A stretch of DNA of 64,000 bases from contig NZ_PQFZ01000002.1 in assembly GCF_002917105.1 (NCBI RefSeq), positions 372,001 to 436,000 of the forward strand, given 5' to 3'. Shown here one piece after another: positions 1 through 9,149 of the stretch (position 1 is the stretch's first letter; every line of letters starts with the position of its first letter). The notes under the pieces are model-generated. The model had not been told where the DNA came from, searched no databases, and was given only the letters and a program-made list of their open reading frames with translations. The DNA is from Allobosea psychrotolerans (GTDB lineage Bacteria > Pseudomonadota > Alphaproteobacteria > Rhizobiales > Beijerinckiaceae). The translations under genes were made by a program, and so were the position numbers.

Positions 1-323
1 GCGACATCGGGGCGATCGCCGATGATGACGCGGCGATAGGCCCGCTTCAGCGCCGAACAGGTGACGATGCCATTCTTGCCCGCAGCGCGAAGTTCGTCGA
101 TCCAGGCGGCGATGGCAGCGAGCCAGGGCTTGCGGTCCTCGTCGTTCAACGGCGTGCCGCCCGCCATCTTGGCGACATTCTGCGGCGGGTGGAACGAATC
201 GGCATCGCGGAACGGCCAGCCCAGATGCTCGGCAAGACGCTCGCCCAGCGAGGTCTTGCCCGAGCTCGCAACGCCCATGACGACGATGACGGCGGGCCCG
301 CCGCCCTTCTCCGAATTGCTCAT
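1..323 (-). CDS. gntK: gluconokinase, 3' end cut by window edge
   Basis: The reverse strand from the ATG at 323 encodes an N-terminal P-loop (GVASSGKTS) followed by residues typical of GntK, including WPFRDADSFHPP and the CSALKRAYR stretch near the edge. Family members are about 170 aa; only about 107 codons are visible and the C-terminus lies outside the window. GntK phosphorylates gluconate to 6-phosphogluconate in the cytosol. The start lies 6 bp after the gnd stop, so gnd and gntK are co-transcribed and act on consecutive steps of gluconate use. Identity is clear, but completeness cannot be judged. Confidence 0.9.
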   Translation of the reverse strand, partial: MSNSEKGGGPAVIVVMGVASSGKTSLGERLAEHLGWPFRDADSFHPPQNVAKMAGGTPLNDEDRKPWLAAIAAWIDELRAAGKNGIVTCSALKRAYRRVIIGDRPDV

Positions 324-329
324 GGCGCG

Positions 330-1316
330 TCAGACCGGCTTCTTGGGCTCGACATGGCCGCCGAAGCCGGCGCGCATGGCCGAGAGTACCTTCTCGGCGA
401 AGGTGTGGTCCTTGCGTGAGCGGAAGCGGGTGTAGAGCGAGGAGGTCAGGACCTCGGCCGGCGTCGCGGTCTCGATCGCGGCCTGCACCGTCCAGCGCCC
501 CTCGCCCGAATCCGAGACATTGCCGGTATAAGCCGAGAGATCCTCATCGGCTGCGAGCGCCGACGCCGTCAGGTCGAGCAGCCAAGAGGTCACGACCGAG
601 CCGCGCCGCCAGACCTCGGAGATCTCGGCGACATCGAAATCGAAGCCGTATTCCGGCGGCAGGCCCTCCCGAGCAGAGGCGTTGCGCAGCAGGTCGAAGC
701 CCTCGGCGAAGGCCTGCATCATGCCGTATTCGATACCGTTATGGACCATCTTGACGAAATGGCCCGCGCCGACCGGCCCGCAATGCAGGTATCCCTCCTC
801 GCTGGTCGGATTGCGACCGTCGCGATGGCTGGTCTCAGGAATATCGCCCTTGCCGGGCGCGAGCGCCTTCAGCAGCGGGTCCAACCGCGCGACGGTCTCC
901 TTGTCGCCGCCGATCATCAGGCAATAGCCGCGCTCCAGCCCATGCACACCGCCGCTGGTGCCGATATCGAGATAATGCAGGCCCTTGGCCGAAAGCTCCT
1001 GCCCACGCCGGACATCGTCCTTCCAGAAGGCGTTGCCGCCGTCGATCAGCGTGTCGCCTGGAGACAGCAGTCCGGACAACTCGGTCAGCGTCGCCTCGGT
1101 AATCTCGCCGGCCGGCAGCATGACCCAGATGGCACGCGGCGCGGCAAGCTTGGCGACCATGTCCTTCAGGTCGGAGGCGACGACCGCCCCCTTCTCGGCG
1201 AGAGCGGCGCCAGGCTTGGGATCGCGGTCATAGACCACGCAATCATGCCCGGCCTGCATCAGCCTGCGCACGATATTCGCCCCCATCCGGCCGAGGCCGA
1301 CCATCCCTAGCTGCAT
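330..1316 (-). CDS. gnd: 6-phosphogluconate dehydrogenase, decarboxylating, short form
   Basis: At 328 aa this is the short 6PGDH class rather than the roughly 470-aa E. coli-type enzyme. It has an N-terminal Rossmann motif (GLGRMG), a second beta strand ending in VYDRDP, and the signature [15 protein letters not shown] with the catalytic lysine. It oxidatively decarboxylates 6-phosphogluconate to ribulose 5-phosphate. The acidic residue after the second beta strand, where NADP enzymes usually carry Asn-Arg-Ser/Thr, suggests NAD preference; that is inferred from the fold rule, not tested. It is upstream of gntK in the same operon. Confidence 0.92.
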   Translation of the reverse strand: MQLGMVGLGRMGANIVRRLMQAGHDCVVYDRDPKPGAALAEKGAVVASDLKDMVAKLAAPRAIWVMLPAGEITEATLTELSGLLSPGDTLIDGGNAFWKDDVRRGQELSAKGLHYLDIGTSGGVHGLERGYCLMIGGDKETVARLDPLLKALAPGKGDIPETSHRDGRNPTSEEGYLHCGPVGAGHFVKMVHNGIEYGMMQAFAEGFDLLRNASAREGLPPEYGFDFDVAEISEVWRRGSVVTSWLLDLTASALAADEDLSAYTGNVSDSGEGRWTVQAAIETATPAEVLTSSLYTRFRSRKDHTFAEKVLSAMRAGFGGHVEPKKPV

Positions 1317-1394
1317 CGCTTCAACCCTTCATGGCCGGGGCATCTCGACCGCCGGTCCGTTTCATGCGCCGGTCCGTTTCTTGGCACTTCCTGT

Positions 1395-2330
1395 TCATCG
1401 CGCTTCTTGCATCCCGACCGCCTCCGCGACAAGCCAGTCGCGCAGCAAGACGAGCGCCGGACTCGGTGGACGATCCGCCGGGCGGGTCAGCCAATAGCCA
1501 TGCCGGCTGCGAAAACCGAGCCCCGCCGGGTTGACGAGACGCCCCCCCGTGAGCTCCTCCGCGACCAGGGCGCGCGGCACCAGCGCCAGCCCCTGCCCCG
1601 CGATCGCCGCGCGAATGACCAGGGCATAGAAGCCGAAGCGGATCACCCTCTGTGGAACGAGGTCAGCCACGGCATTGGCCTCGGCAAACTCGCTCCAGCG
1701 CAGCGGGGTCGGCGGATGGTCGAGCACCGGAAACCGCGCGATATCCCTGACATCGCGGATCGGCCCGAAGCGCGCCAGAAGGTCAGGCGCCGCGACCAGC
1801 GCGACATCGCGCCCGAACAGATAATCCGCCTGCTGCCCAGGCCAGTCGCCCTCACCGAAGCGAAACGTCGCGTCCGCGGCTTCGGCCGTGCCATGGGCGA
1901 CGAAGTTCGTGAACTGGACCTCGATCTCGGGATGTTCCTCGGCGAAGCGCGAGAAGCGCGGCACCAGCCAGCGGTCGCCAAGGATCGGCAGCACATGCAG
2001 CCTGAGCATCGGCTGCTCCGGGCGAAAACCTGCAACACCGCCGACCGCCGAGGCCAGGGCGACGAGCACATCCCGGGCCGGACCGATGAAGGCGTGGCCG
2101 GCTTCGGTCGGCTCCAGGCCGCGCCGGTTACGTGCAAACAGGCTCGCACCGACAATCTGCTCGACGCCGCGCAATTGCTTGCTGACGGCACTCTGGGTCA
2201 GGTTCAGTTCGTCGGCTGCGCCCGAGCAGGAGCCATGACGCGCAACCGCCTCGACCACGCGCAGGCCCATGGTCGAAGGCAGCCGCCGCGGCAGCGGCGC
2301 CGAGAGGAGCGAGGGTGACTCCGAAAGCAT
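1395..2330 (-). CDS. LysR-family transcriptional regulator
   Basis: This 311-aa protein has an N-terminal winged helix (GAADELNLTQSAVSKQLRGV, about residues 37-56) and a periplasmic-binding-like effector domain, resembling GcvA-type regulators. It is transcribed divergently from the argininosuccinate-lyase-like gene at 2467 and its amino-acid ABC transporter genes, so it probably controls them. A perfect LysR-type T-N11-A palindrome lies in the shared intergenic region at 2370-2384. An internal ATG at 2270 would shorten the N-terminus by 20 aa. The effector is unknown but is probably the transported compound. Confidence 0.88.
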   Translation of the reverse strand: MLSESPSLLSAPLPRRLPSTMGLRVVEAVARHGSCSGAADELNLTQSAVSKQLRGVEQIVGASLFARNRRGLEPTEAGHAFIGPARDVLVALASAVGGVAGFRPEQPMLRLHVLPILGDRWLVPRFSRFAEEHPEIEVQFTNFVAHGTAEAADATFRFGEGDWPGQQADYLFGRDVALVAAPDLLARFGPIRDVRDIARFPVLDHPPTPLRWSEFAEANAVADLVPQRVIRFGFYALVIRAAIAGQGLALVPRALVAEELTGGRLVNPAGLGFRSRHGYWLTRPADRPPSPALVLLRDWLVAEAVGMQEAR

Positions 2331-2369
2331 CTCTCACACTAGTCCACGACGACGCCCAGCGAAAGAGCT

Positions 2370-2384
2370 ATTCCAAAATGGAAT
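2370..2384. promoter_or_regulatory. candidate LysR operator, palindrome ATTCCA-N3-TGGAAT
   Basis: The 15-bp sequence ATTCCAAAATGGAAT has perfect 6-bp arms and fits the T-N11-A rule for LysR boxes. It lies about 40 bp upstream of the LysR gene and about 80 bp upstream of the divergent lyase gene. That is the usual place for an autoregulatory activator site controlling both directions. No good -35/-10 pair was identified. Confidence 0.55.
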
Positions 2385-2466
2385 GATCGTCGGAAATCAT
2401 CTCCTTTGCCGGCGCAAACCCATGCGCACTAACCTGCCTGGCGTTACGTCAGAGCGGGGAGCCAGC

Positions 2467-3891
2467 GTGAACCAGCCATTGCGCCTGTGGGGCGGTCGTT
2501 TCACCGCCGACCCCGATCCTGCGCTGACCCGCCTCTCACGCTCGGAGGCCAGCGATTTCAGCCTGGCGCCCTATGATCTCGCCGGCTCGCGCGCCCATAT
2601 CCGCGAGCTCGGCCGCGCCGGCCTGCTCGACGATGCCGAGATCGCCACGATCCAGAAAGAGATCGACGCGGTCGAGAAACTCCATGCGACAGGGCTGATC
2701 GAGCCCTGGCCGGAGGACGAAGACGTCCAGACCTTCCTCGAGCGCGTCCTGACGCAGCGGCTCGGCCCTCTCGGCGGCAAGATCCGCGCCGGGCGCTCGC
2801 GCAACGACCAGGCCGCCAACGACCTCAAGCTCTTCCTCCGGCACCGCGCCCGCGGGCTGATGAAGGATCTGCTGAGCCTGCAGGAGGCCCTCATTGCGCA
2901 GGCCCGCGAACATGTCGCGACGCCGGCGCCGGGCGTGACGCATCTTCAGGCGGCGCAGCCCATCACCTTCGGCCATCACCTGATGGCCCATGCCCAGGCC
3001 TTCGCGCGTGATGCCGAGCGGTTGATCGACTGGGACAGGCGCAATGCCGTCTCCCCGCTCGGCGCCGCCGCGCTGGCGGGTTCCGCGATCGCGCTCAACC
3101 CCGAGCTGGTCGCCGAGGAACTCAGCTATGACGGCTCGTTCGAGAACTCGGTCGACGCCGTCGGCTCTCGCGACCATGTCGCGGAGTTCCTGTTCGTCAC
3201 CGCCATGCACGCGGTCAATCTCTCCAGGCTGGCCGAGGAGATCGTGATCTGGTGCACGCAGCCTTATCGCTGGATTTCGCTGCATGATTCTTTCGCGACC
3301 GGGTCCTCGATCATGCCGCAGAAGAAGAACCCCGACATCGCCGAACTGACGCGCGGCCGCTCGGCGCGGCTGATCGGCGGGCTCATGACCATGCTGGCGG
3401 CGCTGAAGAGCCTGCCCCTGTCCTATAACCGTGACCTCGCCGAGGATAAGAACGCCTGCTGCGATGCAGTCGAGGGTTTGGCGCTGGCGCTTCCCGCCGT
3501 GGCCGGCCTGGTCGCCACCATGACGGTCGATGTCGCGACCATGCGAGACGCTGCTTCACGCGGTTTTACGCTCGCGACCGAGGTCGCCGATTTCCTGGCG
3601 CGCAGGGGCGTAGCCTTCAGCGAGGCGCATGAGATCACCGGCGCGCTGGTACGCCTCTGCGAGGAGAAATCCTGCCAGCTGCACGAGATCGACGATGCCG
3701 CGCTGGCCTCGATCGACCTACGCCTCACGCCCGATATCAGGGAACATCTGACATTGGAGGCGGCACTCGATGCGCGTATGGCCAAAGGTGGCACGTCGCC
3801 TGCACGCGTGGCCGAGCAGATAGACCGGCTGACGCTGCGCCTCGCCGTGCAGCGTGACTGGGCCAACGGATACCGGGGACCGCAACCATGA
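2467..3891 (+). CDS. argininosuccinate lyase-like enzyme in a transporter operon
   Basis: This 474-aa protein belongs to the fumarase/argininosuccinase superfamily. It shows RSRNDQ near residue 115, the catalytic histidine region THLQAAQP, a variant of the middle signature (NSVDAVGSRD, where ArgH usually has DAVSDRD) and the mobile loop GSSIMPQKKNPD with the catalytic serine. I chose GTG 2467 because homology starts at NQPLRLWGGRF; an open frame continues upstream without family similarity. Its stop overlaps the permease ATG by 4 bp. Placement inside an amino-acid ABC operon suggests a catabolic lyase for an imported N-succinyl or aminopolycarboxylate compound, rather than housekeeping ArgH. 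True ArgH remains possible. Confidence 0.85.
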   Translation: MNQPLRLWGGRFTADPDPALTRLSRSEASDFSLAPYDLAGSRAHIRELGRAGLLDDAEIATIQKEIDAVEKLHATGLIEPWPEDEDVQTFLERVLTQRLGPLGGKIRAGRSRNDQAANDLKLFLRHRARGLMKDLLSLQEALIAQAREHVATPAPGVTHLQAAQPITFGHHLMAHAQAFARDAERLIDWDRRNAVSPLGAAALAGSAIALNPELVAEELSYDGSFENSVDAVGSRDHVAEFLFVTAMHAVNLSRLAEEIVIWCTQPYRWISLHDSFATGSSIMPQKKNPDIAELTRGRSARLIGGLMTMLAALKSLPLSYNRDLAEDKNACCDAVEGLALALPAVAGLVATMTVDVATMRDAASRGFTLATEVADFLARRGVAFSEAHEITGALVRLCEEKSCQLHEIDDAALASIDLRLTPDIREHLTLEAALDARMAKGGTSPARVAEQIDRLTLRLAVQRDWANGYRGPQP

Positions 3892-4757
3892 CTTCGAGCC
3901 AGATGCCGGGGACGGCGCTCGACCCGACGATCCTCAGCCTGCCCCGCGTCGGCAGGCTGCATCTCGGACGCTGGGTTTCCGCGACCCTGGTGCTGCTTGC
4001 GCTTGCGTTCGTGGTGAAGGCTTTTGCCGAGGGCGACATCGCCTGGAAGGTGGTCGGCCAGTTCTTCACCGCGCCCGCCATCCTGGGCGGCCTCGCCAAC
4101 ACCGTGATCATGACGGTCTGCGCCATGGCGCTGGGCATCGCGCTCGGAGTCATCTTCGCGATCATGGCGATGTCGCCCAACGCCGTGATGCGCGGCTCGG
4201 CGGCGTTCTACATCTGGTTCTTCCGCGGCACGCCGCTGATCCTGCAATTGCTGATCTGGTTCAACCTCGCGCTGGTCTTCCCGACGATCGGCATTCCAGG
4301 CCTGTTCTCGGCCCGGACGATCGACCTGATCGGTCCCTTCATGGCGACGCTGCTGGGCTTAGGCATCAACCAGGGCGCCTATACGGCCGAGGTCGTGCGC
4401 TCCGGAATCCTCTCGGTCGACCACGGTCAGGTCGAAGCGGCCAAGGCGATCGGCATGACCAGGCTGACGACCTTGCGCCGGATCGTGCTGCCGCAATCGA
4501 TGCGGGTGATCATTCCGCCTGTCGGCAATGAGGTGGTGAGCATGGTCAAGCTGACCTCGATCGCCAGCGTGATCCAGTTCTCCGAGATCCTGCGCAACGC
4601 CCAGACGATCTACTACGCCAATGCTCGGGTGATCGAATTGCTGATCGTCGCTGCGGGCTGGTATCTGATCGTGGTCTCGATCCTCTCGCTCGGGCAGGTT
4701 GTCCTGGAGCGGCATTTCGCCAAGGGCCGCGCTGGTGCGGGAGCGCGCAATGGTTGA
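3888..4757 (+). CDS. polar amino acid ABC transporter permease
   Basis: This is a 289-aa HisM/GlnP-type inner-membrane permease. Hydrophobic helices begin after about residue 30, and the EAA-loop region [14 protein letters not shown] is near residue 183. It should homodimerise, or pair with an unseen partner, and couple to the ATPase encoded next. The ATG overlaps the lyase stop (ATGA), and its own end overlaps the ATPase start by 8 bp, so the three genes are translationally coupled. The substrate is not deducible beyond polar amino acid or a related anion. Confidence 0.9.
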   Translation: MTSSQMPGTALDPTILSLPRVGRLHLGRWVSATLVLLALAFVVKAFAEGDIAWKVVGQFFTAPAILGGLANTVIMTVCAMALGIALGVIFAIMAMSPNAVMRGSAAFYIWFFRGTPLILQLLIWFNLALVFPTIGIPGLFSARTIDLIGPFMATLLGLGINQGAYTAEVVRSGILSVDHGQVEAAKAIGMTRLTTLRRIVLPQSMRVIIPPVGNEVVSMVKLTSIASVIQFSEILRNAQTIYYANARVIELLIVAAGWYLIVVSILSLGQVVLERHFAKGRAGAGARNG

Positions 4758-5532
4758 GGCGTCCGCAAACCGCCCCATGGTCCAGGCGCTGTCGCTGACG
4801 AAGCGCTTCGGCAATCTAGCGGCGCTCGATTCCGTCTCGCTCGACGTCGCGCCCGGGGAGGTCGTCTGCATCATCGGTCCCTCCGGCTCCGGCAAGAGCA
4901 CGCTCTTGCGCTGCATCAACCAGCTCGAACGGATCGATGGTGGCGCGATCTGGGTCGATGGCGAACTCGCCGGCTTCCGGCGCACCAGCGACCGCTTGAT
5001 CGAATTGACCGACAAGGAGATCGCGCGTCAGCGCCTCGCCAGCGGCATGGTCTTCCAGCGCTTCAATCTCTTCGGCCATATGACGGCGCTGCAGAACGTG
5101 ATCGAGGGGCCGGTGACCGTCCTGAAGCAGCCCAGGGCCACCGCGACCGCCGAGGCCGAGCGCCTGCTGGCCCGGGTCGGCCTCGCCGAGAAACGCGGCG
5201 CCTACCCCTCCGAGCTTTCCGGAGGCCAGCAGCAGCGCGTTGCGATCGCCCGCGCGCTTGCGATGAAGCCACGTTTGATGCTGTTCGACGAGCCGACCTC
5301 GGCGCTCGATCCGGAACTCGTCGGCGAGGTGCTCGCCGTGATGCGCGACCTGGCCAAGAGCGGCATGACGATGATCGTGGTGACGCATGAGCTCGGTTTC
5401 GCGCGCGAGGTCGCCGACCGCGTCGTCTTCATGGATCAAGGTCGCCTGATCGAACAGGGGCCTCCCGCCCAGGTGCTGAGCGCACCCGAACATCCCCGCA
5501 CCCGCGACTTCATCGCCGCGGTCTTGCCTTGA
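4750..5532 (+). CDS. polar amino acid ABC transporter ATP-binding protein
   Basis: This 260-aa ATPase has Walker A GPSGSGKS, the signature LSGGQQQR and Walker [14 protein letters not shown], as in the GlnQ/HisP family. I chose ATG 4750, overlapping the permease stop and preceded by GGGAG, because an ATG at 4699 would add 17 unrelated residues. It energises uptake by the permease at 3888. The binding-protein gene follows after 45 bp. Confidence 0.93.
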   Translation: MVEASANRPMVQALSLTKRFGNLAALDSVSLDVAPGEVVCIIGPSGSGKSTLLRCINQLERIDGGAIWVDGELAGFRRTSDRLIELTDKEIARQRLASGMVFQRFNLFGHMTALQNVIEGPVTVLKQPRATATAEAERLLARVGLAEKRGAYPSELSGGQQQRVAIARALAMKPRLMLFDEPTSALDPELVGEVLAVMRDLAKSGMTMIVVTHELGFAREVADRVVFMDQGRLIEQGPPAQVLSAPEHPRTRDFIAAVLP

Positions 5533-5577
5533 GCTCTTGCCCTGAACCCTCGCCTTGAACCGATCCGGAGGATTGCC

Positions 5578-6414
5578 ATGACCCTGACCTCACGAAGCCT
5601 GCTCGCCGCTTTGGCGTTCTGCCTGCCCGCGGCGGTTTCCGCCCAGGAACTGCCGGCCCGGATCAAGACCGCTGGCAAGATCATCGTCGCGACGCAGCCG
5701 AACTACCCGCCGATCATCTTCAAGGACCCGGCGACCAACACCCTGACCGGGCTCGACATCGAAATCGGCGAAGCGATCGGCAAGGAACTCGGCGTCGCGA
5801 TCGAGTGGCAGGAGACCGCCTTCGCGCAGATGCTGCCCTCGCTGCAGACCGGCCGTGTCGACATGGTCATGGCCGGCATGTCGGATAAACCGGCTCGGCG
5901 CGAAACCGCCGATTTCATCGACTACTTCTCGTCGGGCGCGCAGTTCTACACCATCGCGGCACTGGCCTCGGGCCTGAAGACGATGGAGGATCTCTGCGGC
6001 AAGACGGTCGGTGCCAGCCGCTCGACGAGCTGGCCTGCCGAAATGGAAGCCTGGAGCAAGGAAAACTGCGTCGCCAAGGGCAAGCCGGCCCTGACGATCG
6101 TCGGTACGGAAGGCTCTATCGACGCCCGCACCCAGCTCAAGACCCAGCGCCTCCAGGCTGCCGTCCAGGGCAGCGAGGTGATGCCCTATTTCCTCAAGCT
6201 CGAGCCCAACACCTATGTGCCGATCGGCGCGCCCTTCACCGATGTGCGCGCCGGCATTCCCTTCGTGAAGACCCCCGAAGGCAACCAGTTGCGCGATGCG
6301 GTCAAGGGCGCGCTCGACCGGCTCAAGGCCAAGGGAAGCTATGACGCGATCTTCGTGAAATACGGTCTGTCCAGCAGCGCCTTGCCGAAGATCACGGTCA
6401 ACGAGGGCAAATAG
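5578..6414 (+). CDS. amino acid ABC transporter substrate-binding protein, family 3
   Basis: This 278-aa protein starts with a Sec signal peptide (hydrophobic residues 8-20, cleavage near AVSAQE). A family 3 solute-binding domain follows, with NYPPIIF, a GLDIEIGEAIGKELG helix and the VDMVMAGMSDKPAR segment. It acts in the periplasm and delivers ligand to the permease and ATPase encoded upstream. An Arg that would bind an alpha-carboxylate is plausible in the RETADF region. It is the last gene of the operon, and its final codons form part of a 22-bp tandem duplication. Confidence 0.92.
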   Translation: MTLTSRSLLAALAFCLPAAVSAQELPARIKTAGKIIVATQPNYPPIIFKDPATNTLTGLDIEIGEAIGKELGVAIEWQETAFAQMLPSLQTGRVDMVMAGMSDKPARRETADFIDYFSSGAQFYTIAALASGLKTMEDLCGKTVGASRSTSWPAEMEAWSKENCVAKGKPALTIVGTEGSIDARTQLKTQRLQAAVQGSEVMPYFLKLEPNTYVPIGAPFTDVRAGIPFVKTPEGNQLRDAVKGALDRLKAKGSYDAIFVKYGLSSSALPKITVNEGK

Positions 6415-6443
6415 GCCTGAAAACGAAGGCAAACAGGCCTGCA
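6400..6443. repeat. 22-bp tandem duplication at the end of the binding-protein gene
   Basis: The block starting AACGAGGGCAAATAGGCCTG at 6400 is repeated 22 bp later at 6422 with two mismatches in the first 20 bp. The first copy contains the stop codon of the upstream gene and the second lies just beyond it. This looks like a recent slippage duplication with no effect on the protein. Confidence 0.75.
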
Positions 6444-6483
6444 TAGTCGAACATCCGGAGGGAGAACGGCTTATGGCCGTCGC

Positions 6484-7353
6484 TCACTCCGGATGGCGAT
6501 GCAGGTTGCGCCAGCGACCGGGCGTGACGCCGAAAGCCCGGCGGAACTGGCGCGTCAGATGGCTCTGGTCGGCGAAACCGCAAGCGGCCGCGACATCGGC
6601 GATTTCAAGTCCCGACCGCAGCATGGCGCGGGCTCGGTCGAGCCGGCGCATGACGAGATAATTATAGGGGCTCGTGCCGAAGCTCGCGCGGAAGTGGCGG
6701 GCCAGCGCGAACCGATCGAGCCCGGCGACGTCTTCCAGCTCTCCTGATGTGACGACCCGCTCCAGGTGAGCGTCGAGAAACCGCCTGACGCGCTCCGAGG
6801 CCGCCTGGGCGTGGCGTGAGCCCACTGGGCGCGCGGCGGACGGGTCGAGCGCCAGCAGGGCCTCGGCCAACCCCAGGACGATGTCGTCAGCTTCGTCAGC
6901 CGCCAATGGCGTGTCGATCGCGCGCAAGCCGCGCGCGATCGCGCGAACGAGGCGCGGATCAGACGAGACGGCCGCCGAGATGAAGGGCAGCGTGCGGGCC
7001 TCATCGCCCAGCGCCGCGCGCAGGAGCCGGGGCTCCAGATACAGCATGCGGTAGCGGAAACCGGTTTCGACGCCGGCGCGGCCATTATGAATCTCGTCTG
7101 GATGCAGGACGATCGCATTGCCCGCGCAGCTATCCTGCCGGCTGCCGCGGTAGTCGAAGCTCTGCACGCCGCTCAGCGTCAGGCCCAGCGCATAGGTGTC
7201 GTGCCTGTGCGGGTCATAGGCGTGGCCGCTGAAGAAGGCCTCGATCCGCTCGATGCCGTCAGAGCCGGGCCCGGCGCGCAGCCAATCACCCTGTGAGGGG
7301 CCGCACGATCGTTCAAGACCGGCTGGCTCAGGCTCGCCTATCGATTGCGCCAT
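6484..7353 (-). CDS. AraC-family transcriptional regulator
   Basis: This 289-aa protein has an N-terminal cupin-like sensor (HRHDTYALGLTLSGVQSFDYR, about residues 49-70) and a C-terminal double helix-turn-helix ending with IADVAAACGFADQSHLTRQF. It is a cytosolic DNA-binding activator. Its ATG (complement of 7351-7353) overlaps the ATG of the divergent DUF2000 gene at 7352, leaving no untranslated spacer. I see no later ATG before about residue 108, so this start is the only simple one. The target is probably its neighbour. Confidence 0.88.
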   Translation of the reverse strand: MAQSIGEPEPAGLERSCGPSQGDWLRAGPGSDGIERIEAFFSGHAYDPHRHDTYALGLTLSGVQSFDYRGSRQDSCAGNAIVLHPDEIHNGRAGVETGFRYRMLYLEPRLLRAALGDEARTLPFISAAVSSDPRLVRAIARGLRAIDTPLAADEADDIVLGLAEALLALDPSAARPVGSRHAQAASERVRRFLDAHLERVVTSGELEDVAGLDRFALARHFRASFGTSPYNYLVMRRLDRARAMLRSGLEIADVAAACGFADQSHLTRQFRRAFGVTPGRWRNLHRHPE

Positions 7354-7762
7354 GCGTTACGACACCAAGATCGCCATAGCGGTGCGCGAGAATCTCGCCA
7401 CCTGGCAAAAACTCAACGTCGCCAGCTTCCTCGCCGGCGGCCTCGTGGGAGCTTACCCCGAACTCAGGGGCGAGGACTACAACGATGCCTCGGGCCGATT
7501 TTACGGCCCGCTGATCCGCCAGCCCGTCCTGATCTTCGCCGCGACCAGCGAGCAGCTCGGATTGATGCTCCAGCGCGCGCAGCAGCGCGGCGTGCGGCCG
7601 CATCTCTATACGCGGGAGCTGTTCGCGACCGGCAATGACAGCGACAACCGCGCCGCGGTCGCCGCTGTCGCCACGGCGGCGCTCGATCTCGTCGGCCTGG
7701 CCATCCATGCCGAGCGCAAGGAGGCAGACAAGATCACCAAGGGCCTGTCGCTCCACGACTGA
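7352..7762 (+). CDS. DUF2000 family protein
   Basis: This 136-aa protein begins MRYDTKIAIAVRENLATWQKLNV and continues with the features of DUF2000: a hydrophobic PVLIFAATSEQL core and C-terminal VGLAIHAERKEADKITKGL. The fold is thought to resemble peptidyl-tRNA hydrolase II, but the function is unknown. An upstream in-frame ATG at 7253 is rejected because the family begins at MRYDTK. It is transcribed divergently from an AraC regulator with overlapping start codons and probably forms a regulator-target pair with it. Confidence 0.85.
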   Translation: MRYDTKIAIAVRENLATWQKLNVASFLAGGLVGAYPELRGEDYNDASGRFYGPLIRQPVLIFAATSEQLGLMLQRAQQRGVRPHLYTRELFATGNDSDNRAAVAAVATAALDLVGLAIHAERKEADKITKGLSLHD

Positions 7763-7780
7763 AGCGGCAGCCCTTGGAGT

Positions 7781-7817
7781 CGGATGCGAAAAACCGGTTC
7801 CCGCCGTTTCGCATCCG
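7781..7817. repeat. intergenic palindromic repeat, ACCGGTT-core family
   Basis: Perfect 11-bp inverted arms CGGATGCGAAA (7781-7791) and TTTCGCATCCG (7807-7817) flank AACCGGTTCCCGCCG. The AACCGGTTCCC core recurs in palindromes at 10498-10542 and 21266-21315. It lies between convergent genes and could fold in RNA, possibly acting as a bidirectional 3'-end structure. Confidence 0.75.
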
Positions 7818-7826
7818 GCTCTGGCT

Positions 7827-8132
7827 TTAGGGAAACATCACCGCCAACGGCTCGATCGACCAGATCGGCTCGATCCGCATCAGCCGCGTCTGCACCCCGG
7901 CCGGAAAGGCCGGGTCGCCGCACCAGCGCAGCATGACCGCTTGCGCCGTCTCCGCGTTCTTGAAGCCGAGCGCGATGACCTCGCGGACTGGCCGGCCGCG
8001 CTCGTCGCGCTCCGTCCCGACGAAATTGAGTCGACCGTCGCCCGCCAGGGCGATGGGGCCGATCCGGTCAAGCAAGCCTGACCGGACGCCGGACGCTTCG
8101 GAGGCGAACTCGAAGAAGACGACGGCTTCCAT
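7827..8132 (-). CDS. uncharacterised 101-aa protein downstream of acdS
   Basis: This small soluble protein contains FFEFASEASGVRSGLLDR near the N-terminus and a conserved-looking REVIALGFKNAETAQAVML segment. There is no signal peptide or membrane segment, and I do not recognise the family. The length and the alternating pattern would suit a ferredoxin-like or dimeric alpha/beta-barrel fold; that is a guess. Its ATG is 6 bp after the acdS stop on the same strand, so it is almost certainly co-transcribed with acdS and may act in the same pathway. Confidence 0.65.
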   Translation of the reverse strand: MEAVVFFEFASEASGVRSGLLDRIGPIALAGDGRLNFVGTERDERGRPVREVIALGFKNAETAQAVMLRWCGDPAFPAGVQTRLMRIEPIWSIEPLAVMFP

Positions 8133-8138
8133 GACGGC

Positions 8139-9149
8139 TCAGCCGTTGCGGAAGGTGTAGCTGTAGCCGTTGATCGCCGGCACGCCGCCGAGATGCGCGT
8201 AGAGCACCTTGGAACCGGCCGGGAAGAAGCCCTTCTTCACCAGATCGATCATGCCCTGCATGGATTTCCCCTCATAGACGGGGTCGGTCATCATGCCTTC
8301 GAGACGAGCCGAGAGGCGGATCGCCTCGACGGTCTCCTGCGAGGGCACGCCGTAGACCGGGTAGGCGTAGTCCTCGTTGAGGACGATATCCTCGTTGGTG
8401 ATGTCCTTGCCGCCGACGAGGGCCGAGGTCTTCTGGGCGATATCGAGAACCTGGGCGCGCGTCTGGGCCGGCGTGAAGGAGGCGTCGATGCCGATGACGT
8501 TGCGCTGGCGGCCATCTTTGGCGAAGCCGACGACCATGCCGGCATGGGTCGAGCCGGTGACGGTGCAGACGATGATGTAGTCGAATTTGAAGCCGAGTTC
8601 GGCTTCCTGGGCCCGCACTTCCTCGGCGAAGCCGACATAGCCGAGACCACCGAATTTATGGACCGAGGCGCCGGCGGGAATCGCATAGGGCTTGCCGCCC
8701 TTGGCCTTCACATCGGCGAGCGCCTTTTCCCAGCTTTCGCGGATGCCGATGTCGAAGCCCTCGTCGACGAGCTGGACCTCGGCACCCATGACGCGTGACA
8801 TCAGGATATTGCCGACGCGGTCATAGACGGCGTCCTCATGCGGCACCCAGCTCTCCTGGATCAGGCGGCACTTCATGCCGATCTTGGCGGCAGTCGCGGC
8901 GACCATGCGGGTATGGTTCGACTGCACGCCACCGATCGAGACCAGCGTATCGGCGTTGCTGGCGATGGCGTCGGGCACGATATATTCGAGCTTGCGCAGC
9001 TTGTTGCCGCCGAAGGCCAGGCCCGAATTGCAATCCTCGCGCTTGGCGAAGATCTCGACATGGCCGCCGAGATGGGCGGACAGACGCGACAGTTTCTCGA
9101 TCGGCGTTGGCCCGAAGGTCAGCGGATAGCGCTCGAATTTGCTCAGCAT
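8139..9149 (-). CDS. acdS: 1-aminocyclopropane-1-carboxylate deaminase
   Basis: This 336-aa PLP enzyme cleaves ACC, the plant ethylene precursor, to 2-oxobutyrate and ammonia. PLP lysine K50 lies in [10 protein letters not shown]. The residues that separate true ACC deaminases from D-cysteine desulfhydrases are present: Tyr-Glu at 292-293 (PVYEGKS) and Leu320 (AHLGG), matching Y294, E295 and L322 of the Pseudomonas enzyme; Y266 is also conserved. The divergent Lrp-type gene acdR and the downstream 101-aa gene complete the locus. This suggests life near plant roots and use of ACC as a nitrogen source. Confidence 0.95.
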   Translation of the reverse strand: MLSKFERYPLTFGPTPIEKLSRLSAHLGGHVEIFAKREDCNSGLAFGGNKLRKLEYIVPDAIASNADTLVSIGGVQSNHTRMVAATAAKIGMKCRLIQESWVPHEDAVYDRVGNILMSRVMGAEVQLVDEGFDIGIRESWEKALADVKAKGGKPYAIPAGASVHKFGGLGYVGFAEEVRAQEAELGFKFDYIIVCTVTGSTHAGMVVGFAKDGRQRNVIGIDASFTPAQTRAQVLDIAQKTSALVGGKDITNEDIVLNEDYAYPVYGVPSQETVEAIRLSARLEGMMTDPVYEGKSMQGMIDLVKKGFFPAGSKVLYAHLGGVPAINGYSYTFRNG

